A stretch of 64,000 bases of DNA from Flavitalea plasmicola (GCF_030546645.1 NZ_JAUOTO010000003.1:526956-590955), one strand, 5' to 3'. Positions 44,892-54,317 are shown, counted from the first letter of the stretch. Translations and numbers: made by a program. The notes: generated from the sequence alone by a model not told the origin.

Positions 44892-45404
44892 ATGTATCAT
44901 AAATCCTTGACAACCCTTGTTATCCTGGCAATTTTCATCCTCCCGGCCTGTCATGCCCCTTCCGGAGCACCTGACGCGGCGACGGATAGTCCGGCTGCCA
45001 AACGCAGGGCCCTGCCGATGTTCAAACGTAACCCCGAATTCCGCGCCCAGGTGAAAAAAGAGCCCGTGGACGAATACCGGGTCAGGACTGACAACAGCCT
45101 CAATGAAATGTATTTCTCTGTCCGGCTATACGAAACCCCGGCCACCATGAAATACCTGGTCAAAATGGAGTTCGAAGGAATTACGGGAGAGGACACGATC
45201 AAACTCCCGGACATGGGTACGCCGCCACACCCCGTCCTTCAAAAGGGCCCCGAGAAATATTCCTGTATCATAGGGCTGCTGGATAATGCCAAAAATTTCC
45301 GTGAACTGAAGAAGGTGTATGTGACGGATAAAGGACAGGAGCTGAAGATCACTACCCTAAAGCATTATATGGTAACGGAGGACTACCGGCTGGTGAACCA
45401 GTAA
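44892..45404 (+). CDS. Lipoprotein of unknown function
   Basis: This 170-residue lipoprotein has the signal 'LAIFILPAC' (Cys20) and an Ala/Pro-rich linker. The beta-rich domain contains 'NEMYFSVRLYETPATMKYLVKMEFEGITGEDTIKLPDMG' and 'KKVYVTDKGQELKITTLKHYMV'. The family is not recognised. It is 45 bases after the heptad-repeat gene and may be the last member of the importer operon. Confidence 0.75.
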   Translation: MYHKSLTTLVILAIFILPACHAPSGAPDAATDSPAAKRRALPMFKRNPEFRAQVKKEPVDEYRVRTDNSLNEMYFSVRLYETPATMKYLVKMEFEGITGEDTIKLPDMGTPPHPVLQKGPEKYSCIIGLLDNAKNFRELKKVYVTDKGQELKITTLKHYMVTEDYRLVNQ

Positions 45405-45445
45405 CTAATTGCCATTCACCGGTGCGCCTTAATCAACCACTGAGA

Positions 45446-47041
45446 TTATTGTCTTACCAATTGCCGGGAGATCAGTTTTCCGTTTAGGGAAAGCGTCAGC
45501 ACATATACACCAGCAGCGAGCTCTTTATTGACCGGGAAGCTATGCCTGCCGCGGGATATGTTGGCGTTTGCCAAAACAGATAGGCGCCTTCCCGTCAGAT
45601 CATACAGTGCAAGGTTTGCAAACCCCTCCTGCTCCACGTTTACATACACCGTAAAAGCGCCTGACACGGGGTTGGGAAAGTCCAGGGGGCTTGTTTCCAT
45701 CTCCGGGGACGGACCGGTCTTATCGGTTGCCAGGCTGGTTGGTACAGCAGCAATATCAGCAGCGCCGAGGCTTTGCAGTGTATATTGCTGGTTTTCGCCC
45801 CCGTTCCAGGTATTTTGCTGTACAGCCGCCCCGTCGGCCGTGGAGCTTCCCGCCACTTCCACCGCTTTTCCGCTCATCCTGTTGACAATGCGGTAATAAC
45901 CTCCGCCATTATCCACCAGCTGCCATTCATCATTCGTATTGCTGCCTCCGTACGTGTATTGGACGATGGCTGCTCCATTGGTGGTAGAAGCGTTCTGTAC
46001 AACCATGTCCTTGCCGCTGTTGCGGTTGATGATCCTGTAATAGCCGCTGCCGATGCTGGAGAGCTGCCATTCATCATTGGTAGCGCTGCCGCCATAGGTG
46101 TATTGGATCACTGCCGCACTGTTACTGGTGGATGCGTTTTGCACCACCAGGGCCTTACCACTATGGCGGGGGGTCAGCCGGTAAAAGCCGGAAAAGTCGC
46201 CGCCTCCGCCGGAGCCTGCACTGGACGGGCATTGAGACTCGCTGCTTTCCGACACACAAAAATCTGCAAACCGCACCTGCTCATCGCGCAGCCCCGAACT
46301 GTTCTTAGACCGGTAGACACCCCATTTAGGATGATTGACAGATGCACCCGTTCTCCACAGGTCGATGCCGCCTGTTTTGCTGTAGCTGAGCAGTACTGCG
46401 CCATCACTCACCCTGGTGAGCGTGATCTGGAAGGAGCCGTTGTCGCTGCTGGTGAATTTCACAAATGCTTCCACCCATGTCCCTTTGAACGGGGCAAGGT
46501 CCACTGAAGTAAGCCGTCCGAGGTCCACAGAGCCGGCTTCATCTCCGCCATCATGAATCACTTCCAGTATGGTGGCTCTGGGTGTGATGGTAATGAGAGG
46601 AGCGCCGGCATCTCCGTCAACAGCTTTGATCTGGAAGATATGGCAGAAGGATGACCCGCCGATGAAGTTGGCGTCCAGCTTGAATTTCCAGCGATACCAG
46701 GCAGTCTGCCCCTCTGTGTGCTCGGCGGTGCTGTTCCCGCCTTTGATCTCCATGCGGACACGATCGAGATTGATACACCGGTCATTGTCGTCCACGATAT
46801 GACTGTGGAAGACAAAAACATTCTTACCCAGGTCCGTATCGAAGGTCTGGGTAACGTGCGGCCCGAACGAAGGGTGAATACAATCGGGATTTTCATTGCC
46901 GTAGCCGGCACTGGAGATCACGGGATAAGCGCTGCCTGAGCTTGCCGTGGCCGTAAGAGTGGATTGTCCGAAGATCTGAAAAGAGAACGTACATAGCAGC
47001 AGCAGACCGATGGTCTGCTTTGACAGGAAGAATGGTTGCAT
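45446..47041 (-). CDS. T9SS-secreted polysaccharide-lyase-like protein with ricin-type repeats
   Basis: This 531-residue exported protein has a signal peptide (1-26). A jelly-roll domain (about 30-270) resembles the heparin-lyase/glucuronan-lyase-like fold ('HTEGQTAWYRWKFKLDANF', 'FCHIFQIKAVDGDAGAPLITITPR', 'HPKWGVYRSKNSSGLRDEQVRFADFCV'). A ricin-B-type lectin domain spans 284-425 with three near-identical units. A T9SS type A sorting domain closes the protein (452-531, 'DFPNPVSGAFTVYV', ending GKLISRQLVRQ). It probably binds and may cut an extracellular polysaccharide. Lyase activity is inferred; the fold match is moderate. Confidence 0.85.
   Translation of the reverse strand: MQPFFLSKQTIGLLLLCTFSFQIFGQSTLTATASSGSAYPVISSAGYGNENPDCIHPSFGPHVTQTFDTDLGKNVFVFHSHIVDDNDRCINLDRVRMEIKGGNSTAEHTEGQTAWYRWKFKLDANFIGGSSFCHIFQIKAVDGDAGAPLITITPRATILEVIHDGGDEAGSVDLGRLTSVDLAPFKGTWVEAFVKFTSSDNGSFQITLTRVSDGAVLLSYSKTGGIDLWRTGASVNHPKWGVYRSKNSSGLRDEQVRFADFCVSESSESQCPSSAGSGGGGDFSGFYRLTPRHSGKALVVQNASTSNSAAVIQYTYGGSATNDEWQLSSIGSGYYRIINRNSGKDMVVQNASTTNGAAIVQYTYGGSNTNDEWQLVDNGGGYYRIVNRMSGKAVEVAGSSTADGAAVQQNTWNGGENQQYTLQSLGAADIAAVPTSLATDKTGPSPEMETSPLDFPNPVSGAFTVYVNVEQEGFANLALYDLTGRRLSVLANANISRGRHSFPVNKELAAGVYVLTLSLNGKLISRQLVRQ
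45767..46186 (-). repeat. Three tandem ricin-type units
   Basis: Three units of about 45 residues share 'YYRI.NR.SGK..VVQNAST.N' and 'QYTYGGS.TNDEWQL'. Units one and two are almost identical, which suggests recent duplication; the third has diverged. Confidence 0.75.
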
Positions 47042-47369
47042 TTGATAATAGTTTAATGGTTAAGCAATAAAGGATATTAAGTGTATCCCGTTATGAACTG
47101 TTTCCGGAGGGTATGGCACCAAATAACAGATAAATTGACGCGGGACATGCACAATGGTTGGCCTTTTATTCAGCTTTTTTGGCAGCATCGGAGAGAAGCT
47201 TTCCGAAGGGGTTTTAACAGTATATATTTTTAAGGGTTACTGATTACCACTAATAGTTTGCGACAGGCGTACGTAGGTTTATTGAGAGGTTTTCAGGATC
47301 TCCGTGCAAAATGTTTGGGAATGGACTGCCTGAGGGTACATCTTTGTATTAATCGTCAAACCTCTTTTT
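47042..47369. other. Intergenic region, no gene seen
   Basis: These 328 bases lie between divergent genes. GAGAGGTTT (47281-47289) and AAACCTCT (47359-47366) form an inverted repeat about 70 bases apart, ending next to the start of the 47370 gene. No open frame looks coding. Confidence 0.4.
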
Positions 47370-47696
47370 ATGGAAAAATATTACACACAACAGGAAATTT
47401 TACTGGTCACCGGCACGACCCTTACCTCCGGCGAATTGTGCAAAAAGGATGAAGCCGGCCAGGACGGGCACCAAACTGAAAAAGAGAAGCTGCAAGAAGC
47501 CTGCTGGAATGGGTTGGTGCGGACAATGCTCCCTGAGATAAGCCTGCAAACGGCCAATGGGGGGATCCTCTGTATCTGGGAGATCAAAGAAGCCGGGTCT
47601 TTTCTGGAGCTCGATCTGGGAGAGATCCCTGCTGCCATTGACAAGCATTTTTCCATTACGCCGCATAACTTCCTCTGCATGCAATCCTATAACTGA
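47370..47696 (+). CDS. Small protein of unknown function
   Basis: This 108-residue soluble protein starts MEKYYTQQEILLVTG and ends in 'FLELDLGEIPAAIDKHFSITPHNFLCMQSYN'. It has no signal peptide and no family I recognise. Codon pattern and amino-acid mix look real, and no better gene covers the region. It is flanked by gaps of about 300 bases on both sides. Confidence 0.6.
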   Translation: MEKYYTQQEILLVTGTTLTSGELCKKDEAGQDGHQTEKEKLQEACWNGLVRTMLPEISLQTANGGILCIWEIKEAGSFLELDLGEIPAAIDKHFSITPHNFLCMQSYN

Positions 47697-47962
47697 CGGC
47701 GGCTGAGAAACTCCTCTACTATTCCCGCGGCATAGGAGCGCAAAAAAATATTTATCTATTCAAAGAAAAGGGCTAAATTGTATTAGAAATAACGAACCTT
47801 TTCTATCCTCTTTATTTTTATTCTTCGCATCCAGCTACATAGACTTTATATCCTCACAAAAAGAAGCACGTACGCTATCTGATCGATGGGATAGCAGTTT
47901 TTGTTATTCCCTTCATTGTACCGTGTCAATAGTAATCCCTTCACTCATAAATGTTTTAGTCT

Positions 47963-49015
47963 ATGGAACATTCATCCGTTTTTAAACGCATCGGCCTGCT
48001 CATCATCCTAACCATTTCCATCCAGCTCCTGTCTGCTCAGGAGGACGAGAAATTCAAGCTTGAGGAGGTCAAACAGCAATGCGCCGTCCTGCCGCTGGAG
48101 AAAAGAGCCAGGCTAAGCGTCACACGTTTTACTGTGACCACGAAAATGCCAGGCTCCGAAGCTGAAAAAAATGCCAGGGCCAACAACAGGCTCAAGGGAT
48201 TGGGTACTATTTTCAACAGGGGAGAAGCGCCACAGGCAGATAAAATACCACCCACTCTAGGCGACAACCTGACCACGATGCTTACCAATGCCTTGCAGGG
48301 CGTCAATTGCTACAGGGTGCTGGAATCCCTCAGCAATAATAAGGACCTGACCGGAGAGATCGATGCCGGCAGTAGTCAGTACAGCAGTAAAAAAACACCG
48401 AAGGCCGGCAAGCAGCTGGGAGCACAGATTGTGGTGACTGGGGAGGTAATTGAATACAGCGAGAAAGACAAAGGCGTATCAGTCGTCGGCGTAGGGACTA
48501 AAAAGAAAACGATCAAAATGGGATTTAACCTGAAAATGATCAACCCTGAGACCAGGGATATCATCGCATCCCATGTTTTCAGGATAGAATCCAGGGCTAA
48601 TAAGAGTGTTTCTGTGCTGGGGCTGGTAAAAACAGGTGATACTGATCCAGCTGTTGCGGCGGTGATGGAAGATGGGATAATAGAGGCAGTACAGTATATG
48701 GCCAAGGTGAGAGATTCGCTAAAGATCACCGCTGATGGAGGTTTTGCTGGTAATGCATCGTCAACAGGGGAGAAGGAAACCGAGATATCATTGTCGAATG
48801 CCAACTTTACTTCGTATACGGCGCTCGCCAACATTATTTCCGGGTTGCCCGGATTTAAAGGAATGGAAAAGTCCTTCTCCGGCGGTGTAGGCAGCTATTC
48901 AGTTACCCATATGGGTTCAACGGATGAGCTATTAACACAAATGAGCAAGAAGCTGGGAAGCAGCTATGAGGTCACGGGGCAGGATGCCGGCAAGATCGAG
49001 CTTAGGGCAAAATGA
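47963..49015 (+). CDS. CsgG/HfaB-like exported protein
   Basis: This 350-residue exported protein has a signal peptide (1-25, ending QLLSAQ). The CsgG-like core is visible: 'ARLSVTRFTVTTKM', 'LGDNLTTMLTNALQGVNCYRVLESLS', 'KQLGAQIVVTGEVIEYSEKDKGVSVVGVG' and 'VFRIESRANKSVSVLGLV'. CsgG forms the outer-membrane curli pore, but no Cys lipobox and no curli genes are present, so a different role is likely. A C-terminal 100-residue domain ('YTALANIISGLPGFKGMEKSFSGG') looks like an extra ligand-binding module. Confidence 0.8.
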   Translation: MEHSSVFKRIGLLIILTISIQLLSAQEDEKFKLEEVKQQCAVLPLEKRARLSVTRFTVTTKMPGSEAEKNARANNRLKGLGTIFNRGEAPQADKIPPTLGDNLTTMLTNALQGVNCYRVLESLSNNKDLTGEIDAGSSQYSSKKTPKAGKQLGAQIVVTGEVIEYSEKDKGVSVVGVGTKKKTIKMGFNLKMINPETRDIIASHVFRIESRANKSVSVLGLVKTGDTDPAVAAVMEDGIIEAVQYMAKVRDSLKITADGGFAGNASSTGEKETEISLSNANFTSYTALANIISGLPGFKGMEKSFSGGVGSYSVTHMGSTDELLTQMSKKLGSSYEVTGQDAGKIELRAK

Positions 49016-49035
49016 CCAATTTTCCATATGGCCTT

Positions 49036-49078
49036 GACATTTTAAGCAACGGCTGTCGCAAACGTCCTTAAAATTGTC
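49036..49078. repeat. 11-bp inverted repeat between CsgG-like and DHFR-family genes
   Basis: GACATTTTAAG (49036-49046) pairs with CTTAAAATTGTC (49067-49078) with one bulged T. The 20-base loop gives no clear second stem and no T run follows, so a role as terminator is doubtful. Confidence 0.35.
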
Positions 49079-49112
49079 GGACCCGCCCCTTTTTTGGAAA
49101 AGGCGAAGGTGA

Positions 49113-49120
49113 TAGTTTTG
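49113..49120 (+). promoter_or_regulatory. Promoter of the DHFR-family gene, TAGTTTTG
   Basis: An exact TAnnTTTG with TTTG at 49093-49096, 16 bases upstream, and 20 bases to the ATG. The run TAGTTTTGTGTCATTAAA is repeated with one change before the second DHFR-family gene at 57245. Confidence 0.6.
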
Positions 49121-49140
49121 TGTCATTAAATCAAACACAT

Positions 49141-49710
49141 ATGCGCAAAATTATCTCCTTCATGCACGTCTCATTGGATGGATTTGTAGCCGGTCCGAAT
49201 GGTGAAATGGATTGGATCCAGGTTGACGATGCTATCTTTGATTATGCCACGGAGGCCACCCGGACCGCCGACCTTGCCTTATATGGCCGGACGACCTATC
49301 AGATGATGGATGATTACTGGCCGACGGCGGCAGATAAACCGGGGGCCACAAGGCACGACAAGGAGCATTCAAACTGGTACAATAAGGTCGACAAGATCGT
49401 GCTGTCCAAAAGTATGGCGGGGCAGCATATCCCTAAGGTGACCGTCGTCAGTAAAGATCTTCGTCCGCAGATCAGTAAGGTTAAGGAAATGCCTGGCGGC
49501 GACATCGTTATTTTCGGTAGTCCGGGCGCCGTTCAGTCGCTTATGAAGGAAAACCTTGTCGACCAGATCTGGCTGTTCGTCAATCCCGTCCTCCTCGGCA
49601 GCGGTGTGCCTATGTTCAGGGATATCGACCACCGGAAAAAATTAACATTGCTTGCGGATGCGCGGTTCCCTTCAGGTGTAATGTCCCTGAAATACGAGGT
49701 TAGTCATTAA
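49141..49710 (+). CDS. Dihydrofolate reductase family protein (RibD C-terminal type)
   Basis: This 189-residue protein has the RibD_C/DHFR-like fold: 'IISFMHVSLDGFVAGPNGEMDW', 'LALYGRTTYQMMDDYW', 'GDIVIFGSPGAVQSLMKENLVDQIWLFVNPVLLGSG'. Family members reduce pteridine- or pyrimidine-type substrates, mostly unknown. The ATG at 49141 is used because the earlier frame start at 49120 lies in the promoter. A second, diverged paralog type is at 57272. Confidence 0.92.
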   Translation: MRKIISFMHVSLDGFVAGPNGEMDWIQVDDAIFDYATEATRTADLALYGRTTYQMMDDYWPTAADKPGATRHDKEHSNWYNKVDKIVLSKSMAGQHIPKVTVVSKDLRPQISKVKEMPGGDIVIFGSPGAVQSLMKENLVDQIWLFVNPVLLGSGVPMFRDIDHRKKLTLLADARFPSGVMSLKYEVSH

Positions 49711-49722
49711 CAATCAGTTTTT

Positions 49723-50115
49723 ATGTCGGTAGAAGCACATATCAGGACCATTTTAGAAAACTATTTAAACCTTGAGTCTGCCTTAAAAGGCTACTCCCAG
49801 GCAAAGGAAGAAGCCTCTAAAAAGTATGACAGCCTTTTAAATAAACATAATCCGCCTGGTCATACCCATACTATTCATTCAGCAGCTCCCATTTTAAGTG
49901 CGTATGATGAAATGAAAAATTTAGACAAGTGCGTACAGGATACAAATCATAAACTGAATGAAACAGGCGAAATAATAAAAGAATATATTCATGCTTTAAA
50001 GGGAAGCGCTCTGGATGTTACCTTCACTTTTGACAGCCTGAATCACCGGGCAGGAATTCATACCTTTTACCTGGAAAATGAAGAATTAAAGACCAGGCAT
50101 TTGCCGGTGTCTTAA
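49723..50115 (+). CDS. Small helical protein of unknown function
   Basis: This 130-residue soluble protein is mainly helical, with a His-rich loop in the middle ('HNPPGHTHTIHSAAP') and a helix 'SAYDEMKNLDKCVQDTNHKLNETGEIIKEY'. It is more AT-rich than its neighbours. It has no known family. It is 12 bases after the DHFR-family gene and likely co-transcribed. Confidence 0.65.
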   Translation: MSVEAHIRTILENYLNLESALKGYSQAKEEASKKYDSLLNKHNPPGHTHTIHSAAPILSAYDEMKNLDKCVQDTNHKLNETGEIIKEYIHALKGSALDVTFTFDSLNHRAGIHTFYLENEELKTRHLPVS

Positions 50116-50134
50116 AGTTGCTGTCTGCCCCGGA

Positions 50135-50893
50135 TCATTTGTTCAAAAAGGGCTTTAACAGATCGATAGGGACGGGGAAGATAGTGGTGGAATTGTTCTC
50201 TGTCGCTATCTCCCTCAATGTCTGCAGATAGCGCAATGTCAACGCGCTGGGTTGATCGGCCAGTATCTTTGCCGCATCGGACAGGCGCTGTGAAGCCTGG
50301 AACTCTCCCTCGGCTGCAATTACCTTGCTGCGACGTTCCCTTTCAGCCTCTGCCTGTTTGGCCATGGCCCGCTGCATTTCCTGCGGCAGATCAATCTGCT
50401 TGACCTCAACATTGGATACTTTCACCCCCCAAGGCTCAGTGTTAGAGTCGATGATCTGCTGCAATCTGTGGTTGATTTTCTCTCGTTGGGAAAGCAGGTC
50501 ATCCAGTTCGGATTGCCCCAGTACACTCCGCAACGTAGTTTGCGAAAGCTGTGAAGTAGCGATGAGGAAGTTTTCAACCCCGATAATTGCTTTCTGAGGC
50601 TCGATTACCCGGAAATAGACGACGGCATTCACTTTAATGGAAACATTATCCTGCGTGATAACATCCTGCGTCGGCACATCCATCACCACCGTACGGAGGC
50701 TCACCCTTACCATTTTATCAATAACAGGGATCAATAAGATAAGACCGGGCCCTTTGACGCCATTATTACCCACTAAGCGTCCCAGCCGGAATACCACCGC
50801 ACGTTCATATTCGCGAAGGATACGGATGGCATTTGCCAGGATCAGGACGGCAAAAAAAATGATCACCATAGTAACAACTGGGAACTGCACCAT
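50135..50893 (-). CDS. Slipin (SPFH/stomatin family)
   Basis: This 252-residue protein has an N-terminal membrane hairpin (about 5-25) and an SPFH domain ('[33 protein letters not shown]', '[18 protein letters not shown]', '[23 protein letters not shown]'). A coiled coil ('[24 protein letters not shown]') follows. Slipins oligomerise in membranes. It is 15 bases after the NfeD-type protease gene, the classic pairing, in which the protease cuts the slipin C-terminus. Confidence 0.95.
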   Translation of the reverse strand: MVQFPVVTMVIIFFAVLILANAIRILREYERAVVFRLGRLVGNNGVKGPGLILLIPVIDKMVRVSLRTVVMDVPTQDVITQDNVSIKVNAVVYFRVIEPQKAIIGVENFLIATSQLSQTTLRSVLGQSELDDLLSQREKINHRLQQIIDSNTEPWGVKVSNVEVKQIDLPQEMQRAMAKQAEAERERRSKVIAAEGEFQASQRLSDAAKILADQPSALTLRYLQTLREIATENNSTTIFPVPIDLLKPFLNK

Positions 50894-50908
50894 AATATTT
50901 AATTTTAA

Positions 50909-52183
50909 TTAACCATTCGCCTTTTCAACATACAATTTCAGGTTCCTCATTTCCTTCACAACAACTTTTTCTCCCTTGTTGATCTTTCCTGCCATTGATT
51001 CGGCATTCCAGACCTCTCCCTGCAGCATGACGGTGCCTGTGGGATCCAGCGTATCCATTGTATTTGCTATTGCACCAGCCATTGCTTCCAGGCCGGTGGT
51101 AACTTTTCGTCTTTGGGCCTTTATCCCCATCCCGATGATAAAAAGGAAAAATAATGCGGACACGACAGTCGAAGAAATAATGGCCGCCAGGGAAATTCTT
51201 ACAAATTCCAGTGACGAATCGCTTCTGATCAGCATCATTGATCCCAGCAGCAGCGAGACGACAGCACCCACCGCCAATAGTCCATGGCTTGCTATTTTGA
51301 TCTCCAGCAGGAAAAGGATGATGCTAAATACGATCAATGCCAATCCCGCGTAGCTGATGGGCAGGGAATGCATCGAGTAAAAGGCGAGGATGAGCGCAAT
51401 AACGCCAACAATACCCGGCAGGATGGCGCCGGGGTTGTATAATTCAAACATTATTCCATATATGCCCAGTAACATCAGTATGTAGCTAATGCTTGGATCG
51501 CTGAGTATATTGAGTATCCGCTCTGCAAAGCTCATTTCGTAGGGCATTACTCTGGCGCCTTTTGTATGCAGCGTCACGGTGGCTGCATTAAGCCCGACCC
51601 GCCTTCCATCCAGCTGGAGCAACAGGTCCTGCTCACTACTGGCAATGAGATCAATGACTTTCTTCTCCAGTGCTTCTTTCTCTGTGATGGAAACGCTCCG
51701 GCGAACGGCGTCCTCTGCCCATTGCATATTTCGGCTGCGTTTGTCTGCGATCGTCCGGATAAATGCAGCCGCATCGTTCACTCCTTTTTCATTCATGATA
51801 GAATCGGGCTGCTGCCCTATTCCAACAGGGTGTGCCGCACCCATATTCGTACCCGGGGCCATGGCGGCAATATGAGCCGCCATCGCAATGAAAACCCCCG
51901 CTGAACCGGCATGTGCACCGCCGGGTGACACATAAACGATAACGGGTACGGGCGACTCCATAATGCTGCCAACGATAACTCTTGTTGATTGAACCAGGCC
52001 ACCTGGCGTGTTGAGATAGATGATCAGGCATGCTGCGGATTCATGATGCGCCTTTTCAATACCCTCATGGATATAGTCCGCTACCACCGGATTAATGGAA
52101 CCGTCAATTTTTATAGTAACAACTGTTTGGGCGGAAAGCGCAAACGGAAAGAAAAAGAGATAATATGGCAGTATTCGTTTCAC
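50909..52183 (-). CDS. NfeD-family membrane serine protease (STOPP type)
   Basis: This 424-residue protein has a signal peptide (1-18) and a ClpP-like domain with Ser94 in 'GGAHAGSAG' and Lys148 in 'ADKRSR' as the likely catalytic pair. Four or five membrane helices (about 225-370) and a C-terminal OB-fold NfeD domain ('TGTVMLQGEVWNAESMAGKINKGEKVVVKEM') follow. Archaeal relatives cut stomatin partners. The start codon is GTG, preceded by CGAGGTTCT. It is co-transcribed with the slipin gene. Confidence 0.94.
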   Translation of the reverse strand: MKRILPYYLFFFPFALSAQTVVTIKIDGSINPVVADYIHEGIEKAHHESAACLIIYLNTPGGLVQSTRVIVGSIMESPVPVIVYVSPGGAHAGSAGVFIAMAAHIAAMAPGTNMGAAHPVGIGQQPDSIMNEKGVNDAAAFIRTIADKRSRNMQWAEDAVRRSVSITEKEALEKKVIDLIASSEQDLLLQLDGRRVGLNAATVTLHTKGARVMPYEMSFAERILNILSDPSISYILMLLGIYGIMFELYNPGAILPGIVGVIALILAFYSMHSLPISYAGLALIVFSIILFLLEIKIASHGLLAVGAVVSLLLGSMMLIRSDSSLEFVRISLAAIISSTVVSALFFLFIIGMGIKAQRRKVTTGLEAMAGAIANTMDTLDPTGTVMLQGEVWNAESMAGKINKGEKVVVKEMRNLKLYVEKANG

Positions 52184-52277
52184 AGAACCTCGGTTTGTAA
52201 GATACCCCCGGTCTGGTGGAAAAGAGCTACTGTAATTTACTGAATTCCGGCGACTTCTAACGTCTTGCGGATCTTTT

Positions 52278-52640
52278 TTATAAAGCCCAGACTGCCAGTT
52301 CGTATCCGTCAGGATCTTTGAAGTGGAAACGCTTGCCGCCGGGAAAAGTAAAGATATCCTTTACTATGACGCCTCCCGCTGCAATGATCTTTTGTTGGGT
52401 AGCTTCAATATTGTTTGAATAGAGAATGACTAAAACAGTCCCATTTACCGGTTCGCCCGGGGTGAATCCTCCATCTACATAGGTACCTTCGAATGCCGTA
52501 TAGTTCGGTCCGTAATCGGTAAACTTCCAGTCAAAACACTTTGTGTAAAATTTTTTGGCACGGCTGATGTCTTTTGATATGAATTCGATGTACTGTACCT
52601 GTTCATGTTTTAATTTGCTTTCAGAACGAATGTCTGCCAT
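52278..52640 (-). CDS. VOC-family (glyoxalase-like) protein
   Basis: This 120-residue protein has the vicinal-oxygen-chelate fold: 'QYIEFISKDISRAKKFYTKCFDWKFTDYGPNYTAFE' and 'KIIAAGGVIVKDIFTFPGGKRFHFKDPDGYELAVW'. The closing 'F.DPDGYELA' with Glu is the metal-ligand strand. The substrate is unknown. Confidence 0.92.
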   Translation of the reverse strand: MADIRSESKLKHEQVQYIEFISKDISRAKKFYTKCFDWKFTDYGPNYTAFEGTYVDGGFTPGEPVNGTVLVILYSNNIEATQQKIIAAGGVIVKDIFTFPGGKRFHFKDPDGYELAVWAL

Positions 52641-52785
52641 AGATCGTATGCTTTTTGTAAAGGTATGGAATGGCTCTTATCGCCTGCTTGGAAAAAAACG
52701 ACAAAATCAGTGTGGGGAGGGGCCTTATCAATGGCTATATAAAAATTTATCCTTATCATGTGTAAAATTTTTAAAACCCCTTACT

Positions 52786-53118
52786 ATGTTTTGTTCAAAC
52801 TGTGGAACTCAAATTGATGACAAAGCCGTTGTATGTGTTAAATGCGGCGCTCCTACACTCAATTTCTCTTTACAATCAACTGCACGGGCCCAAAATGCCG
52901 GCGCTGCTGCTGAAGGATATGACTGGCTGACAACCCTGCTGCTTTGTTTTTTCGTCGGTGGATTGGGAATTCATAGCTTCTATACTAAAAAGACCGGTAT
53001 TGGCATTGCCCAGTTATTTACCTTAGGAGGTTGTGGCATTTGGGCTTTGGTAGACTTAATTATGATCATTACAGAAAATTTTAAGGATGGACAAGGCAGG
53101 CCCCTCGTCAGGAAATAA
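52786..53118 (+). CDS. Zinc-ribbon TM2-domain membrane protein
   Basis: This 110-residue protein has an N-terminal zinc ribbon with Cys3, Cys6, Cys17 and Cys20, and a C-terminal TM2 domain: two helices with 'LLLCFFVGGLGIHSFYTKKTGIGIAQLFTLGGCGIWALVDLI'. The frame is open upstream, but the ATG at 52786 starts exactly at the ribbon. It overlaps the DUF2752 gene by 32 bases. Confidence 0.92.
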   Translation: MFCSNCGTQIDDKAVVCVKCGAPTLNFSLQSTARAQNAGAAAEGYDWLTTLLLCFFVGGLGIHSFYTKKTGIGIAQLFTLGGCGIWALVDLIMIITENFKDGQGRPLVRK

Positions 53119-53413
53119 ACTCTTTTTTGCTTTATGGTTGTTCGTCCCCCTGCTGATCTTTCAAGTCAACTATTACAGTGCGAACGCGCATTTTACTATT
53201 TGTCTGATTAAAAATATTATAGGAAGGGATTGTTATGGCTGCGGGGTATTAAGAGGCATATCGGCCTGTTTGCATTTGGATTTTTCGGCGGCTTACCGGC
53301 TGAACCATCTAAACCTGCTGACATTGCCTTTACTAACATTCCTCTACGGAAAAGAACTATGGTCAACCCGACCGGCATGCTTCCGTTCTCCAATAAGAGG
53401 GACAATTGTCTAA
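53087..53413 (+). CDS. DUF2752 membrane protein
   Basis: This 108-residue protein carries the DUF2752 marker 'FTICLIKNIIGRDCYGCGVLRGISACLHLDFSAAYRLNHLN' (CxxCGxxR) between two hydrophobic segments. It overlaps the TM2 gene by 32 bases in another frame; the TM2 and DUF2752 pair recurs in Bacteroidota. Function is unknown; the Cys pair may bind metal. Confidence 0.88.
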   Translation: MDKAGPSSGNKLFFALWLFVPLLIFQVNYYSANAHFTICLIKNIIGRDCYGCGVLRGISACLHLDFSAAYRLNHLNLLTLPLLTFLYGKELWSTRPACFRSPIRGTIV

Positions 53414-53549
53414 CTTATTACTTGCTGATTATGAGCTGTTTAACAGGGGCGTTATTTATGCAAAACTTTAACAATTCTGCCTTGCAAATGGCGTTTATTT
53501 TATAGATTTTTATTTCCTGTTGCTATTCCAAATCCTTAAGACCTATATC

Positions 53550-53849
53550 ATGAAATTGCCCCTTCTTCTTTGTGTCCTTGTTTTATCTATCCATGGGTGG
53601 TGCGCCAGCGTAAATCCATCTCATAGCGCTACCCGCGCAATTACACCGGGTCATGAGACCATTGAAAAGGAAAAGTTGAAAGAAGAGACCAACGGTCCGG
53701 TGCTGTCGGATAAAATGAGGGCAGCACTGATTGGGTGGGGCCTGATCACCTATCTTGTTATCATCTTCTGGTGGGCTATTGCAGCTAAGAATTCCCTCGA
53801 TAAGATCTTAAGAGATCTTTTGCAAGATATAGGCCGGTATCCGTCATAG
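53550..53849 (+). CDS. Small exported single-pass protein
   Basis: This 99-residue protein has a signal peptide (1-19, 'LLLCVLVLSIHGWCAS'), a charged middle and a membrane helix (about 60-82, 'ALIGWGLITYLVIIFWWAIA'). The C-terminus is amphipathic. The family is not recognised. The ATG at 53550 gives a proper signal peptide. Confidence 0.7.
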   Translation: MKLPLLLCVLVLSIHGWCASVNPSHSATRAITPGHETIEKEKLKEETNGPVLSDKMRAALIGWGLITYLVIIFWWAIAAKNSLDKILRDLLQDIGRYPS

Positions 53850-53911
53850 GCTAAGGTTATATTTCTTTTTCAGGAGCAAAGCTCAAGTCGGAGCTGGCGA
53901 ACGCTAAACTC

Positions 53912-54292
53912 TTACAGCGGTTGGCGATAGGATATCTTATCCATGAGCAGCCATTTCCCTTCTAACTTTACCAGGTTAAACCGATCGATGAACCGAAAAG
54001 TGGGGAAAGTCATTTGCACCTGGGCGGACGCGGTATCTCCATCCCAGGTAAAGGAAAGGATTTCGGTTTGGCATCCCAGCAAGGCAGCCTTGTCAACCGC
54101 GTCGAGATATTGCGGCACCGTCCATTGAACCAGTTTTCCATCTACCACCATCCTGATATATGCGTCGGGATGAAAGGCGCGCCTGATCCTTTCGATGTCT
54201 TTAACAGGACGGCCTTCAAGATAGTCGTTTATGGGAAGAAGGATCGACTGCTTTTCCGCTTCTATTTCTGTTTTTGTTGTTGTTGTTTCCAT
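53912..54292 (-). CDS. NTF2-like (SnoaL-type) protein, putative lumazine-binding group
   Basis: This 126-residue protein has an alpha-plus-beta cone fold: 'INDYLEGRPVKDIERIRRAFHPDAYIRMVVDGKLVQW', then 'WDGDTASAQVQMTFPTFRFIDRFNLVKLEGKWLLMDKISY'. Family members are enzymes or binding proteins with varied ligands. The gene lies 84 bases downstream of the AraC regulator gene on the same strand, with its own TAATTTTG box. Confidence 0.88.
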   Translation of the reverse strand: METTTTKTEIEAEKQSILLPINDYLEGRPVKDIERIRRAFHPDAYIRMVVDGKLVQWTVPQYLDAVDKAALLGCQTEILSFTWDGDTASAQVQMTFPTFRFIDRFNLVKLEGKWLLMDKISYRQPL

Positions 54293-54317
54293 GTATTTTG
54301 ACCTTACAATGATGAAA

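Noticed and set aside
53230..53505. 91-codon frame inside and after the DUF2752 gene
   Set aside because: It overlaps DUF2752 in another frame, and its first half is a frame-shadow of that gene.
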